Origin: Ianthella basta
Lineage: Eukaryota > Porifera > Demospongiae > Verongiida > Ianthellidae
Direction: 5' to 3'
Length of the DNA stretch: 64,000 bases
Assembly (NCBI GenBank): GCA_964019415.1
Contig: OZ025885.1
Span: forward strand, 6,291,444-6,355,443
Shown: positions 1-10,742 of the stretch, piece by piece
How the letters are laid out: each line of letters opens with the position of its first letter
Numbering within the stretch: position 1 is the stretch's first letter
Program-made: the position numbers and the translations under genes
Notes under the pieces: generated by a model
Database searches by the model: none
Seen by the model: only the letters and a program-made list of their open reading frames with translations
Told to the model about the DNA's origin: nothing

Positions 1-2784
1 TTCTCAGGAAGAACTGATGGGAGAAAAGCTGAAGGAGTAGGCCTAGCCTTCTCCCCTTATGCATGGAATGCCCTACGTTACCATGAAGCAGTATCCCCCA
101 GGATACTGACCGCTGAGGTACTAACTCGCATTGGACCTTTAGCAATCATAGTTGGGTATGCACCTACCAACCAAGCCAGTGAGGAAGTGAAAGAGCAGTT
201 CTATGCTGACCTAGATGGGGTTATGACTAAGACAAATGGCCTTACCATGTTACTTGGAGATTTTAACGCATCACTTGGAGACAGTGTACCGGGAGTAGTT
301 GGCCCCCATGGACTGGGAAAGGGAACAAGTGATAATGGGGAGAGGCTTGTGGAGTTTGCCAGCGCACATCAGATGTGTATCACAAACACACTTTTCCCAC
401 ATAAGACTATACACCAAGCCACCTGGTACCCACCGGATGCAAGAGCCAAGCTTAGTCTAAAAGACTATGTGTTGGTGAAGCGCAGACTGAGACCTTCGGT
501 GATGGACACCAGGGTTTTCAGAGGGGCAGATCTAGACACCGATCACCGCTTGGTGGTAGTAACCTTACGCCTCAAACTAGATAAGAAGTCAAACCAAAGG
601 AAGGGAAAGCGATTTGAAACAGCACTGCTCGGGAAAACAGATAGAAGGATGGCGTATGTGGAGGCTCTAAGGGAGTCCTTTGATAAAAGAAGACAACAAG
701 GCAGTGTCGAAGAGAGGTGGAGTGAACTAAAGGAAGCACTTGTGGGATCGGCAGAACAACATCTAAAAAGGAGGCGTATGGCAAAGAAGAAGTGGATCTC
801 CGATGACACTCTTGAACTGGTTGAAACAAAGCGCATGGCATTCCGAAGATGGCAGGAACACCGCACAGATAAGAAGAAACAGAAGGAGTATCAGGCCATG
901 TGCAAGAAAGTGAGATAAGCTTTGAAGGGTGATAAGGAGAAGTGGCTTGAAAATGAAATCACGGAGATGGAAGAGGACATCAGGCATCACAGACATGGAA
1001 ACTTCTTTAAAAGGATGAGAAAGTTGACCAATAGCAGCATACTACCTACAAACACGATCTTGGACGAGGAGGGCCAGACTCTTAAGAGACCTGAAGAGAA
1101 ACTTGCCAGATGGCAAAGGCACTTTGAGAAAGTGCTCAATGTCCGGAACGAAGTAGCAGAGGAGGTAGTATCAGAGCTGGAAAACCGGTCACATGGAGAG
1201 ACACCCGAAGTGACAAGAGAAGAAGTGAAGAAAGCGGTGTGGAAGTTACGCAATGGCAAAGCAGCAGGACAGGATGAAGTTGAAGCTGAGCTACTGAAGA
1301 AAGGGGGAGAGGCAGCCATTGACTGGCTCACAGAGGTGGTACAGCAGGTATGGAAATCTGGGAAGGTACCACAAGAATGGAAAGATGCCACATTGATCCC
1401 TGTCCACAAGAAACGAGCAAGAAATGATTGTGACAACTACCGTGGAATAGCGCTCCTAAGTATCCCTGGTAAGGTGCTGGCCCTAATCCTACTAGAAAGA
1501 ATGCAAGTGATAGTGGAACCACAACTAATGGAAGCACAGTGTGGATTTTGGAAAGGAAGGAGCACGGTGGACCAGATCTGGCTGACGCGACAAGTAGTTG
1601 AGAAGGCAACGGAATACCACACTACAGTGTACTTCTGTTTCGTGGACCTCATCAAAGCCTACGACTCAGTGGACCGTGCAGCCTTGATAGCGGTACTGAG
1701 ATCATATGGGGTCCCCAACCAGCTGGTAAACCTAGTAGGAGAACTGTACACTGAAGCCAAATGCTGTGTGCGAACAGCGGAGGGCACCTCAGAGGCTTTT
1801 GAAGTTAAGACTGGAGTGAGACAAGGATGCATCCTGTCTCCCCTCCTGTTCAATTGCTTCCTAGATCAAATTGTGAAAGGGGTTATGTCAGTGCTTGGAG
1901 GAGGTGTACATATGGAGTATTCCACTGAGGGAGGACTCTTCCTGTCTTATCGAGATAAGACTCCTGCCTCAGCCCACATCCAAGATGCCAGGTACGCAGA
2001 TGACATGGCTCTCATTGCAGAGTCCAGGAGTGAGCTACAGCACATGTTAACAGTCCTGGATGAAGCATGTGAGCGGTGGGGAATGCGTATCAGTGTGGAA
2101 AAGACTAAAGTATTGGCAGTAGGAGAACAACAAGACCCAGCAGAGCTTTCATCCATCTTGCTGCAAGATCAAGCTCTGGAGGAAGTCGAGTCTTTTCCAT
2201 ATCTTGGTAGTGAGGTGGGGCAGTCAGCAAGGGTAGAGAAGGAGGTGACAGTAAGAGTGAACAAGGCAAGCACTGTGTATCAGATGCTGAGACGCAAAGT
2301 CTTCAGAAGTAGGTATCTGAGCAAATCCACCAAACTACGTGTCTTCAGAACGATGGTGATGTCTACCCTCCTCTATGGTGCTGAGACATGGCCAGTGACG
2401 CAGAAGGACATCCGTAGACTAACAACCTTTCAGATGCGGTGCCTGCGAGACATTTTAGGCCTCACTCTATGGGACAGAAGACGGAATGTTGATGTTTTGG
2501 AAGAGTGTGGAGAGACAACTGTGAGAGACCAGCTAAGACTGAAACGATTACAGTGGCTTGGACACGTGTTGAGAATGCCTATTCATCGTCCGCAGCGTCA
2601 AATCATCAAGAGCAGACCACGAGGAAGGCGTAGACCCCCTGGAGGAACACCACTGCGATGGGTCGATGTAGTCAACCAAGACCTGGCAAGCCTGCCTAAC
2701 TGGCAAGCAGTGGTAAAGGACCGCGCAAGGTGGAGAGCGTTCATCCACCAACCGTTAGAAGACCACCGTAACATGTCGTCCTAG
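1..2784 (+). pseudogene. LINE endonuclease/reverse transcriptase ORF with one in-frame stop
   Basis: One frame (frame 1) runs from base 1 to the stop at 2782-2784, broken only by TAA at 916-918. The first part has features of an exonuclease/endonuclease/phosphatase fold: YAPT near 159, GDFNA near 259 and TDHR near 538. The second part has RT motifs: a domain A block FVDLIKAYDSV near 1639, GVRQGCILSPLLFN near 1816, and the catalytic YADD near 1996. The C-terminal block, with LQWLGHVLRMP near 2550, is typical of LINE proteins. The family's activities are target nicking and target-primed reverse transcription. The N-terminus lies outside the window. Only one inactivating change is seen, so the copy is young or the stop is polymorphic. 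It could be an RTE-like or a CR1-like clade; I cannot decide. Confidence 0.85.
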
Positions 2785-2833
2785 ATCCTGCCCAACGTCC
2801 TTAAGGACAAGGAGTACAGAGGAGGAGGAGGAG
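1..2833 (+). mobile_element. Non-LTR (LINE) retrotransposon, 5'-truncated by the window edge
   Basis: The reading frame is open from base 1, so the element starts before the window. It encodes the C-terminal part of an endonuclease and then a reverse transcriptase. After the stop at 2782-2784 come about 50 bp that end in a short GGA run and pass directly into a TG microsatellite, as a LINE 3' end with a simple-repeat tail would. No LTR or integrase is visible. The clade is not assigned. Confidence 0.85.
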
Positions 2834-3295
<462 letters not shown>

Positions 3296-3487
3296 GGTGT
3301 ATGTATTTGTTTCCTTGTGTATGATTTTGTAGAGTGGCGTCAAGAGTCACATCAAGAACAAGATGAAATATTACAGAGAATGGAAAAATGGAAGGAAGGG
3401 TTGACAGGTAATTAAAAAAATTATGAATTTTTAGAATATTTACGGTAAGTAGTTGTATGGGTATTTGCAGGTTAGTGTGAGCTTAGA

Positions 3488-3540
<53 letters not shown>

Positions 3541-3545
3541 GGTGT

Positions 3546-3582
<37 letters not shown>

Positions 3583-3596
3583 GGTGTGTGTGTGTG
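3488..3596. repeat. (TG)n microsatellite
   Basis: About 110 bp of TG with TTGG interruptions, immediately before the partial TIR-element copy that starts near 3600. Confidence 0.95.
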
Positions 3597-3599
3597 AGA

Positions 3600-3830
3600 T
3601 CCTCCGTAGCACTGATTGTCACGGCCACAGTGAAATGGTAAGGCTGTTTCGCCTGACAGTACGCACATTTGGCTCTGGTTTCATTACATTCCTTCTTGAT
3701 ATCAGACCTGTTGCACAATCAGAGCTTTGATATCATGATATCAGACCTCTTTTCAGGTCTATATCACATATATAGGACCACCTGCCAATGCTTAAATCCC
3801 CCTATAGTTGCGCAATCACCATACTATATG
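3600..3830. repeat. Solo right-end copy of the TIR element at 3834-4677
   Basis: The sequence from about 3600 to 3830 matches 4447-4672 with only scattered changes (shared blocks: CACTGATTGTCACGGCC, CGCCTGACAGTACGCAC, TTGATATCAGACCTG). It ends at the same terminal block, GTTGCGCAATCACCATAC, as the full element. It abuts the left end of that element, giving a near-perfect palindrome at 3807-3856. Confidence 0.8.
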
Positions 3831-3833
3831 TCT

Positions 3834-4677
3834 TATATAGTATGGTGAGTGCGCAACAGGAACGGACTTTCTGCAGCAATATCGAGCCCAGACCTCTCCG
3901 GCGTCGACGCCATTTGCATTCCATAAGCGCCTGCATTACATCACTGATCCTTCTGGAACGGGCTACGGCACCATTGCATTCAGTAGACGCCTCTGTGACG
4001 TCACAACAGGCTTCAGGGGCTAACCAATGAGAATACTGCGCGCCTATTGGCAATACGCTGACCAATGAGATTACAGGGAACCGAATTCAAAATAATGCAC
4101 AGTCAGCAGTTTTGGTTGTGGCCGTGACAGGGTGCTGGACGGAGAGTCTTGAAAACGCTTATTTTCTGGCAGAACACCGACTTCGATGCGGACTCAGAAC
4201 TGGAGGGGCCAATTTTAACCATATTTGAGAGCTTTCGACGATACCCAGCTGGACTTTGTTATCGTCATCTGAAAAAGTCGCTCAACGGACCGTGTCTGCG
4301 CGTCTTCCGCGCCATAGTTTCGTGCAACAGAGCCGGACTCAGTGCTTGGTTCCTAGAATACGTCCCTTTACGCATGTATCTTGTCCAACTGACTTTCCTT
4401 CGTGCGACGATTTTTAGCGGTTGCGTTTTTTCTTGGAGCGTCAAGATTCTCCGCAGCACTGATTGTCACGGCCCCAGTGAAATGGTAAGACTGCTTCGCC
4501 TGACAGTACGCACATTTGGCTCTGGTTTCATTACATTCCTTCTTGATATCAGACCTGTTGCGCAATCAGAGCTTTGATATCGTGATATCAGACCTCTTTT
4601 CAGGTCTATATCACATATATAGAACCACTTGCCAATGCTTAAATCCCTATAGTTGTGCAATCACCATACTATATATA
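3834..4677. mobile_element. Non-autonomous DNA transposon with about 24-bp TIRs
   Basis: The left end reads TATATAGTATGGTGAGTGCG... (about 3835-3856). The right end, at about 4652-4677, is its reverse complement (GTTGTGCAATCACCATACTA...). The roughly 840-bp interior has no long credible ORF. The flanks are TA-rich, which suits a TA-type target, but I cannot fix the TSD. Confidence 0.65.
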
Positions 4678-4679
4678 TA

Positions 4680-5430
4680 GATATACCACCGCCACATACA
4701 ACCACCACCACCACCACACAGTGCAAGTAACAATGGGACCACCACATGTGGCAGTAGAGTAAATGTGGTAGTTGGAGATAGAAAAAGACCACCAGTGCAA
4801 GTAACAGAGTGCAGAACCACGTGTGTCAGTAGAGTAAATGCACTAGTTGGTGGCAGAAAAGACAACCAGCACAAGTAACAGATCTAGAGGATCAGGACCA
4901 CATGTGCCCTCAGAGTAAACAAATGGGAATCGGAATTGGAATCAGTAATGTTCTTAACATGCATTAGGGGAATCCCTTTAGCGAGCAGCCCACAATACAC
5001 ACAGACTTATACAAGCAATTTCATCAGTCAGAGTGAATCAGTTTAAATTTGTGTTCAGTGGGCAATGATTGTTGTTAGGGGGTGCAGTCACTGAAAATCC
5101 TGCCGCCATGGCCTGGGTGTGATTCATTGACATCCCATAATCTCTGGCTCTTGAACCTTGAACCTTGTACCTTGCACTCTAGCCCACCAGCACCCCCAAA
5201 CCCCACCCAATTACTTGGTGGTGGAAAAGACTACCAGCGCAAGTTACAGAGGGTCAGGACAAGCACGAGCACCATTGGAGTGCCCGATGCAGCAAGCAAT
5301 TGTTACTTGCACAAGGGCAGCAGCATTTGGTACTTCTTGTATTATAGACATTAAATGGAATAAATTAAAAATGTCGTAAGTGTCGTGAATGTCGTGACCT
5401 TCAGCAACTGCGCTGGTGTTTTTTCCTTCC
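4680..5430. other. Non-coding stretch, no gene recognised
   Basis: Low-complexity CCACCA and ATATAT sequence followed by unique sequence. Short open frames here show no family motif and no convincing splice context. Confidence 0.6.
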
Positions 5431-5745
5431 TTCAACTAGCGCAAACACTCTACTTGCACTTGGGGTGGTTACTCTCGGCAACTTGCACTGGTGGCCTTGT
5501 TCATAGAAGCACTGACGCATATACTGCATGCACAGATTGCAACTTGCACTGTGTGGTGGTGGTGGTGGTGATGGTGCTGGTGGTGCTGGTGATGTATATA
5601 TAGCACAAACACTCTACCTGCACTCGGGGTGGTTACCCTTGGCAACTTGCACTGGTGGTCTTGTTCCTAGTAGCACTTGCACATATACAGTATTACTGCA
5701 TGCACAGATTGCAACTTGCACTGTGATGATGGTGCATGGTGGTGG
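5430..5745. repeat. Two-copy direct repeat of about 135 bp
   Basis: Copy 1 (about 5437-5570) and copy 2 (about 5600-5730) share CAAACACTCTAC, GGGGTGGTTAC, GGCAACTTGCACTGGTGG and TGCATGCACAGATTGCAACT, separated by GTGGTG-rich sequence. No coding signal. Confidence 0.75.
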
Positions 5746-5749
5746 TAGT

Positions 5750-7460
5750 GGTGTCATAGAAGGGGTGCCATGGGATAGTAGCATGTAGTGGTTGTATATT
5801 ACATAATATTATAATATTTGGGCATGTGACATTATAGGTGTATGGTGATGTTTGCTGTACATGTATTTGTATGTAGCAGTCAGTGCTGGCAGTTGTGCAC
5901 TTGCGCGCTAGCTTGCCTTTGGCAGGATTCTGTACAAATACCCTATCACCATTTGTCTCACCATATGTGAATGTGGAAGTCAGTGGTGGTGATGGAGCAC
6001 TTGTAAGAAAGCTTGCCTTCAGTGGTGAGTGTGCCAGTGGGTAAGTGAAGAAATGCAAGGTGCACACACACTGGAAGTGTGTGGTGTCAATGCATATGGC
6101 TATATTTATGCATGTAAAATGCCACCATAGCTAAAGTCTATGGTGCAATACGCACTACGGAAAGCTGTAGTGTACAGGCACATACACAATGAGCCACATT
6201 GGAGTTTATTTCTTTCACCGAATCAGGCAAGCACAGCACAGTGTTACCCAGAAGAGCCTTCATCCAGTCGAGCGCATTGACTCGCGGCAGGCCAACTTGT
6301 GCGCGAGCGCTCTCCTGCTTAAGCTTACCATATACGCGTTCAGGTGGAAACGTCCCACGTTTGACTAATGGTTGAAGAGTACGTTGTTGGCACTACGACA
6401 GCGTTTCTCGGAACACTTCCTCAAGGCTCTGCCTCCACAAAGGCCGTATGTCTTTCCAGTACCCGTTGATTCGCTGTCTTTGCGCAGTAGGCACTCAGAA
6501 TCGTCTGGAAACTCTCTCACGCTCGCATAACCCCCAAATTCCGAGGCGCCCTTGGCGCTTGCACACAGTTCCTGGCAATGGGTGGCCAAGAGAAGCGTGC
6601 GCGGCGGCCCTTTCTTCCTGCCAGCCGATTCAAGGGGGTCTTTGAGGTGCGAAAGGTGACGTTGCGAAATGAACGCTATATTTTAGACCGACTAGGGTGT
6701 GACGTTTGCGTGACGCCACACTAAAACGTCACCGTTTCATGACGTCACACTAAATTGTCCGCACACTAAATTGTCCGCCTTCTAATTGAACACCAGAGTC
6801 TTTAATTACTAATCCCTGCTGAGTGCACAGCCTCATTGACCACGTGCACTTGCCTAGGAAGTTTTGTGAGCATTTGCTGGATTTTCATATTAAATTATTA
6901 TAACACCCACTATCAGTATAAATGTGCTATAGCAATGATATGGGGCTATGGCATTTTATATTTGCAATTTGGCGCCACCTTGCACGTAAACAAAGGCCTA
7001 ATTAAAAATTCTGTCATATTTAAAATCGTTAAATTTGCCTTAAGTTTGCCATCTTACCAATGGTCTGTGCCACAGGGTGCCCACAGTCCCCAAACATTAT
7101 ATTATATTATGTTTATTTTATGGCTTCAGGTGTGAAAAGTGGTGTATATTGTTACTTGCACTGTATCTCTATATATAATTTGGTAGAGCTCAAATCCTTT
7201 GTTCGCAAACTCCTTACGCAGTTTGCACGCGATCGACGCGAAACTCGGATTTATTACAGAGCACCGCATGGTGATGGTTATAAGGGGGTAGACGGAAGAT
7301 GATTCGCTGCGCCTGCGAAGAGCGCCGCACGTTTTCCCTCCATTACGGAAAATGACGCCATGTTTTTCGTCCGGTTACGGTCTGCGTATACGGGATTCCG
7401 GTTACTTAACCTCTTCCAACGCGGCACCATGCCAAAGGGAGAGCGTTCGCGCTCTGCCAT
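5750..7460. other. Non-coding or unassigned stretch
   Basis: Unique sequence. A GC-richer part at 6240-6730 ends with several TGACG/TGACGTCA-like sites. A minus-strand frame at 6365-6589 exists, but I recognise no domain. A CpG-containing block at 7200-7460 could be promoter-like; no gene follows that I can support. Confidence 0.4.
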
Positions 7461-7462
7461 GC

Positions 7463-7671
7463 TACAGCGCTGCAGCTAACACTATCTATGGCACCATACT
7501 GATGTAAATCAGATGCAATATGAGACTAAAATGGGGCAACATGGGATACCTCTTCCTTCTGTGAAGCAACAGAGCTGCAGCCAACACTATCTATGGCACC
7601 ATTCTGATATACATCAGCTACAATATGAGTCTACAATGCAGCAACATCATAGACCTCTTCCTTCTGTGAGC
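7463..7671. repeat. Two tandem units of about 104 bp
   Basis: 7463-7566 and 7567-7671 align end to end (shared CAACACTATCTATGGCACCA-like block and ACCTCTTCCTTCTGTGA). Not coding. Confidence 0.75.
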
Positions 7672-7752
7672 ATGTTGCTACTTTTGCATCAAGTCAATGA
7701 TAGCTAACAATCTGTAGGCAACATTTTGCACCTTCTACCCACCGTTGTATAT

Positions 7753-7999
7753 CTGTGTGGGCACATCATGTCTTGGAGCTTAAGTACACTCAGGTGAGCA
7801 GCATGTCTTGAGAGTTTTGGACAGTACATGCATGGTACTGTTCCAAGCCAAAGTGGGATATAATAGCTCAATCAGTGACTTTTCATCACACTTTGACCTG
7901 GAACAGTACCATGCATGACCTATCCAAAACCATCTTAAGACGTGGTGTTCCCCTGTGCATACATAAGCTTCCAATTTACTTGATGTGCCCACATACACT
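7753..7999. mobile_element. Foldback (palindromic) MITE, about 247 bp
   Basis: The left arm (TGTGTGGGCACATCATGTCT..., ATGCATGGTACTGTTCCA) and the right arm (TGGAACAGTACCATGCAT..., TGATGTGCCCACATACA) are imperfect inverted repeats covering almost the whole element. Confidence 0.75.
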
Positions 8000-8216
8000 G
8001 TTCTTCAGTTCCATTTTTGATGTCATCTCCATTGTCAGTGCATGCATAATTCCACTTATTCTGAGCGATTCTCTGTCCACATCATGCTACACACAGCATT
8101 GCCTGCAACATGCATGCATAGCTATGAATGCAGCCTACCAGCTGACATACCCACACAATCATAAGCCACACTGTCATGGAGTAGCTATCGTGCAGCAGCC
8201 GTCGTGGGGGCGCTGG

Positions 8217-8251
8217 AGCAGGGAAGCCCGCCGAAGGCGGGCTTTCCTGCT
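8217..8251. other. Strong hairpin, 16-bp stem and 3-nt loop
   Basis: AGCAGGGAAGCCCGCC, loop GAA, then GGCGGGCTTTCCTGCT. There is one mismatch, which is a G-U pair in RNA. No flanking gene explains it. Confidence 0.7.
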
Positions 8252-8289
8252 AGTATATATATAATACGCCAACCTACGGTTGTACGTCA

Positions 8290-9045
8290 ATGCTTACATT
8301 TATATTAAATGTATTGGGCGAAGTATTGGGTATAGGGAATTTATATTGTTGGCCATTTTATTCGGCCGGAAGTGGACCGTGTGCGAGGCCAAGGGACTTC
8401 TGAAAACTGGCTTCTAAGCGACGTCTTAGCGAACTTTAGACGTTTTATTCCGCCTCGGATCCTGGAACAGACTCTTACAGCACTTCTGGCCGACGGGCAA
8501 AGACACAGCTTCGAGACAGCGCCCAACAGGTCATCGACTTCACCCCGCGCCTTCTTCGATAATGGCCGCGCCCGCCTCAGAGGACTTCACTCCGTTGCCT
8601 GGAACACATGACAGGAGCAACGTAGAAACTGGTGAACGCCGTGATATGTAGACGCTAACATTCTTCAACCGTTTGTAGCGTTGAAAAGCTTAACTCGCAC
8701 GGTTGCCCTTCTGAATGCTCTTCAGAACCTGGCCCACGCGTACTGCGCTGTAGCAAACGTACGTAGCTTTTGCCATCACAGACCACTAGCTACTCTGGCG
8801 ACTGTGAGTTCCTTGGTACATTATGTTTCTGTAATTACTCACTGTAAATGCTGGAGATTTCTCTGTGCATGTGTGAGTGTGTGTGTGTGTGTGCGCGCGC
8901 GCACGTGTGTGTGTGTGTGCGCGCGCGCACGTGTGTGTCTCATGTGTCTGGTGATAGTGGTGTGTGTGTGTGTGTGTATGCGTGTGTGTGTGTGTATGCG
9001 TGTGTGTGTGTGTGTGTGTGTGTGTCTCATGTGTCTGGTGATAGT

Positions 9046-9084
<39 letters not shown>

Positions 9085-9215
9085 AGGTTACTGAGGTATT
9101 AAGAAGCGATGTCATGTTTACCTATTGTGAGTGACAGAGCTGCAACCGAAGGGAGCAAGTATTTCGAGTTGGGGTGGCAACCCCACGAGTTTTTAACTCG
9201 AAATACTTGTTTCAT
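8290..9215. mobile_element. Dispersed repeat R1, copy 1 (ends in a hairpin)
   Basis: Alignable with 39690-41065: shared ATAGGGAATTTATATTGT, CTTCGAGACAGCGCCCAACA, TTCAGAACCTGGCCCAC, a TG tract, and a 3' hairpin with arms AAGTATTTCGAGTT and AACTCGAAATACTT (9151-9210). The second copy sits as an insertion in one side of the segmental duplication, so R1 behaves as a mobile repeat. The class is unknown; a frame at 8372-8611 shows no known domain. Confidence 0.65.
8875..9083. repeat. TG/CG microsatellite inside R1
   Basis: TG dinucleotides with GCGCGCGC interruptions and a duplicated block CTCATGTGTCTGGTGATAGT. Confidence 0.9.
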
Positions 9216-9931
9216 TAATGATGCTTAACCATTATATAAGTGTGGTCATGTGACTGCAAGATGCAAGGTATAGGCAAATAGATCGTGAGCAATGATGTAG
9301 CGGAGTCAATCAACAACTGATAGCAGGACATTTTGGCCATGAAGGCCTTCATCAGCCGTGTACAAACTTAGAAAGTACAGTGTGAGAATAGTTTATATAG
9401 CTGAGGATGACAGTGTGTGTCTTTAATCAAACTCTAAAATTATGTGTAGTGTTGTTTGGTCAATCAAATTGCATACTATTTGTAGTGGGAGGGTGTAACC
9501 AATCAGAAAGTTGTTTCTGTCCTTGCAAAGATAATCGACTCTGGCCAACTGGTTGATATCTAATAACTGGGACAGGTCTGCTTCCAGTTGCGTGGCACAT
9601 TGTGATAGCATCACCTTCTGTACACTTCACTAGCCCTTTCCCATACTAGAGCCTAGCTGGTCCTCTATGTGATGTTCTTTGTCTTGGTCAAGTGAACAGG
9701 CAAGGTTACCAGTAGTCCGTTGGGATAACCCTGTGGCTTTTACACTTGGTGAGAATAATCAGGTGGTTACTGCGTATACCTGGCTAGTCTCTCCCTGCAA
9801 TCCTTCAGCATGTATGCTGTCCTCACTTTAGCTTGCTCTGAGCAATCAGTGTTGTTGTAGTCACCTACACCTACATATAGTTATTGAATTAGATTTGACA
9901 CACACTGTTGCCCTCAACTATATAAACTAGT

Positions 9932-10437
9932 GTGGGGCGTGTACAGTGTGGGGCGTGTACAGTGTGGGGCGTGTACAGTGTGGGGCGTGTACAGTGTGGG
10001 GCGTGTACAGTGTGGGGCGTGTACAGTGTGAGGTGTGTACAGTGTGGAGTGTGTACAGTGTGGGGTGTGTACAGTGTGGGGTGTGTACAGTGTGGGGTGT
10101 GTACAGTGTGGGGTGTGTACAGTGTGGGGTGTGTACAGTGTGGGGTGTGTACAGTGTGGGGCGTGTACAGTGTGGGGCGTGTACAGTGTGGGGCGTGTAC
10201 AGTGTGGGGCGTGTACAGTGTGGGGCGTGTACAGTGTGGGGCGTGTACAGTGTGGGGCGTGTACAGTGTGGGGCGTGTACAGTGTGGGGCGTGTACAGTG
10301 TGGGGCGTGTACAGTGTGGGGCGTGTACAGTGTGGGGTGTGTACAGTGTGAGGTGTGTACAGTGTGGGGTGTGTACAGTGTGGGGTGTGTACAGTGTGAG
10401 GTGTGTACAGTGTGGGGTGTGTACAGTGTGGGTGTGT
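9932..10437. repeat. 16-bp minisatellite array 1
   Basis: About 31 copies of GTGTACAGTGTGGGGY. The unit contains no stop in any forward frame, so long spurious frames (VYSVGRVQCGAC) run through it. It lies upstream of the heptad exon of gene I. Confidence 0.97.
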
Positions 10438-10742
10438 GAACAGTTTGATGTAGCCCTATGTATGGCAACATCTCAGTGTTCATTAATTTACAGTTCATGC
10501 CAGTTGTGGGGAATGTTGGAAATGTGTCCTGAATTTCTCTGATAATGTAAAGCCGTGCAGTTGTTTCCATGTAAAGCTGAGCAATGCTGCTCCACCCTCC
10601 TTGTTTTGGATGTTTCCTGCCAATTTACAAGGTGGATTTCTTCTGGAGTCACTACACCATCCCGATTCTCTTGTACATCTGTATACCCTTATGTACATCA
10701 CTGCTTCATGTTGTGTGTGCATGTGTGCTTTAGATGTCTCAG

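Noticed and set aside
6365..6589. Minus-strand 74-codon frame
   Set aside because: No domain, no splice or start context; kept only as part of an unassigned stretch.
8217..8251. Bacterial-style terminator
   Set aside because: A perfect GC hairpin, but the surroundings are clearly eukaryotic and no gene ends here.
9932..10542. Cys/Val/Tyr-rich and His/Thr/Pro-rich long frames in the 16-bp arrays (also at 12568-13398 and 24681-26233)
   Set aside because: The 16-bp unit lacks stops in several frames and its length is not a multiple of three, so the frames are artefacts of the minisatellite.
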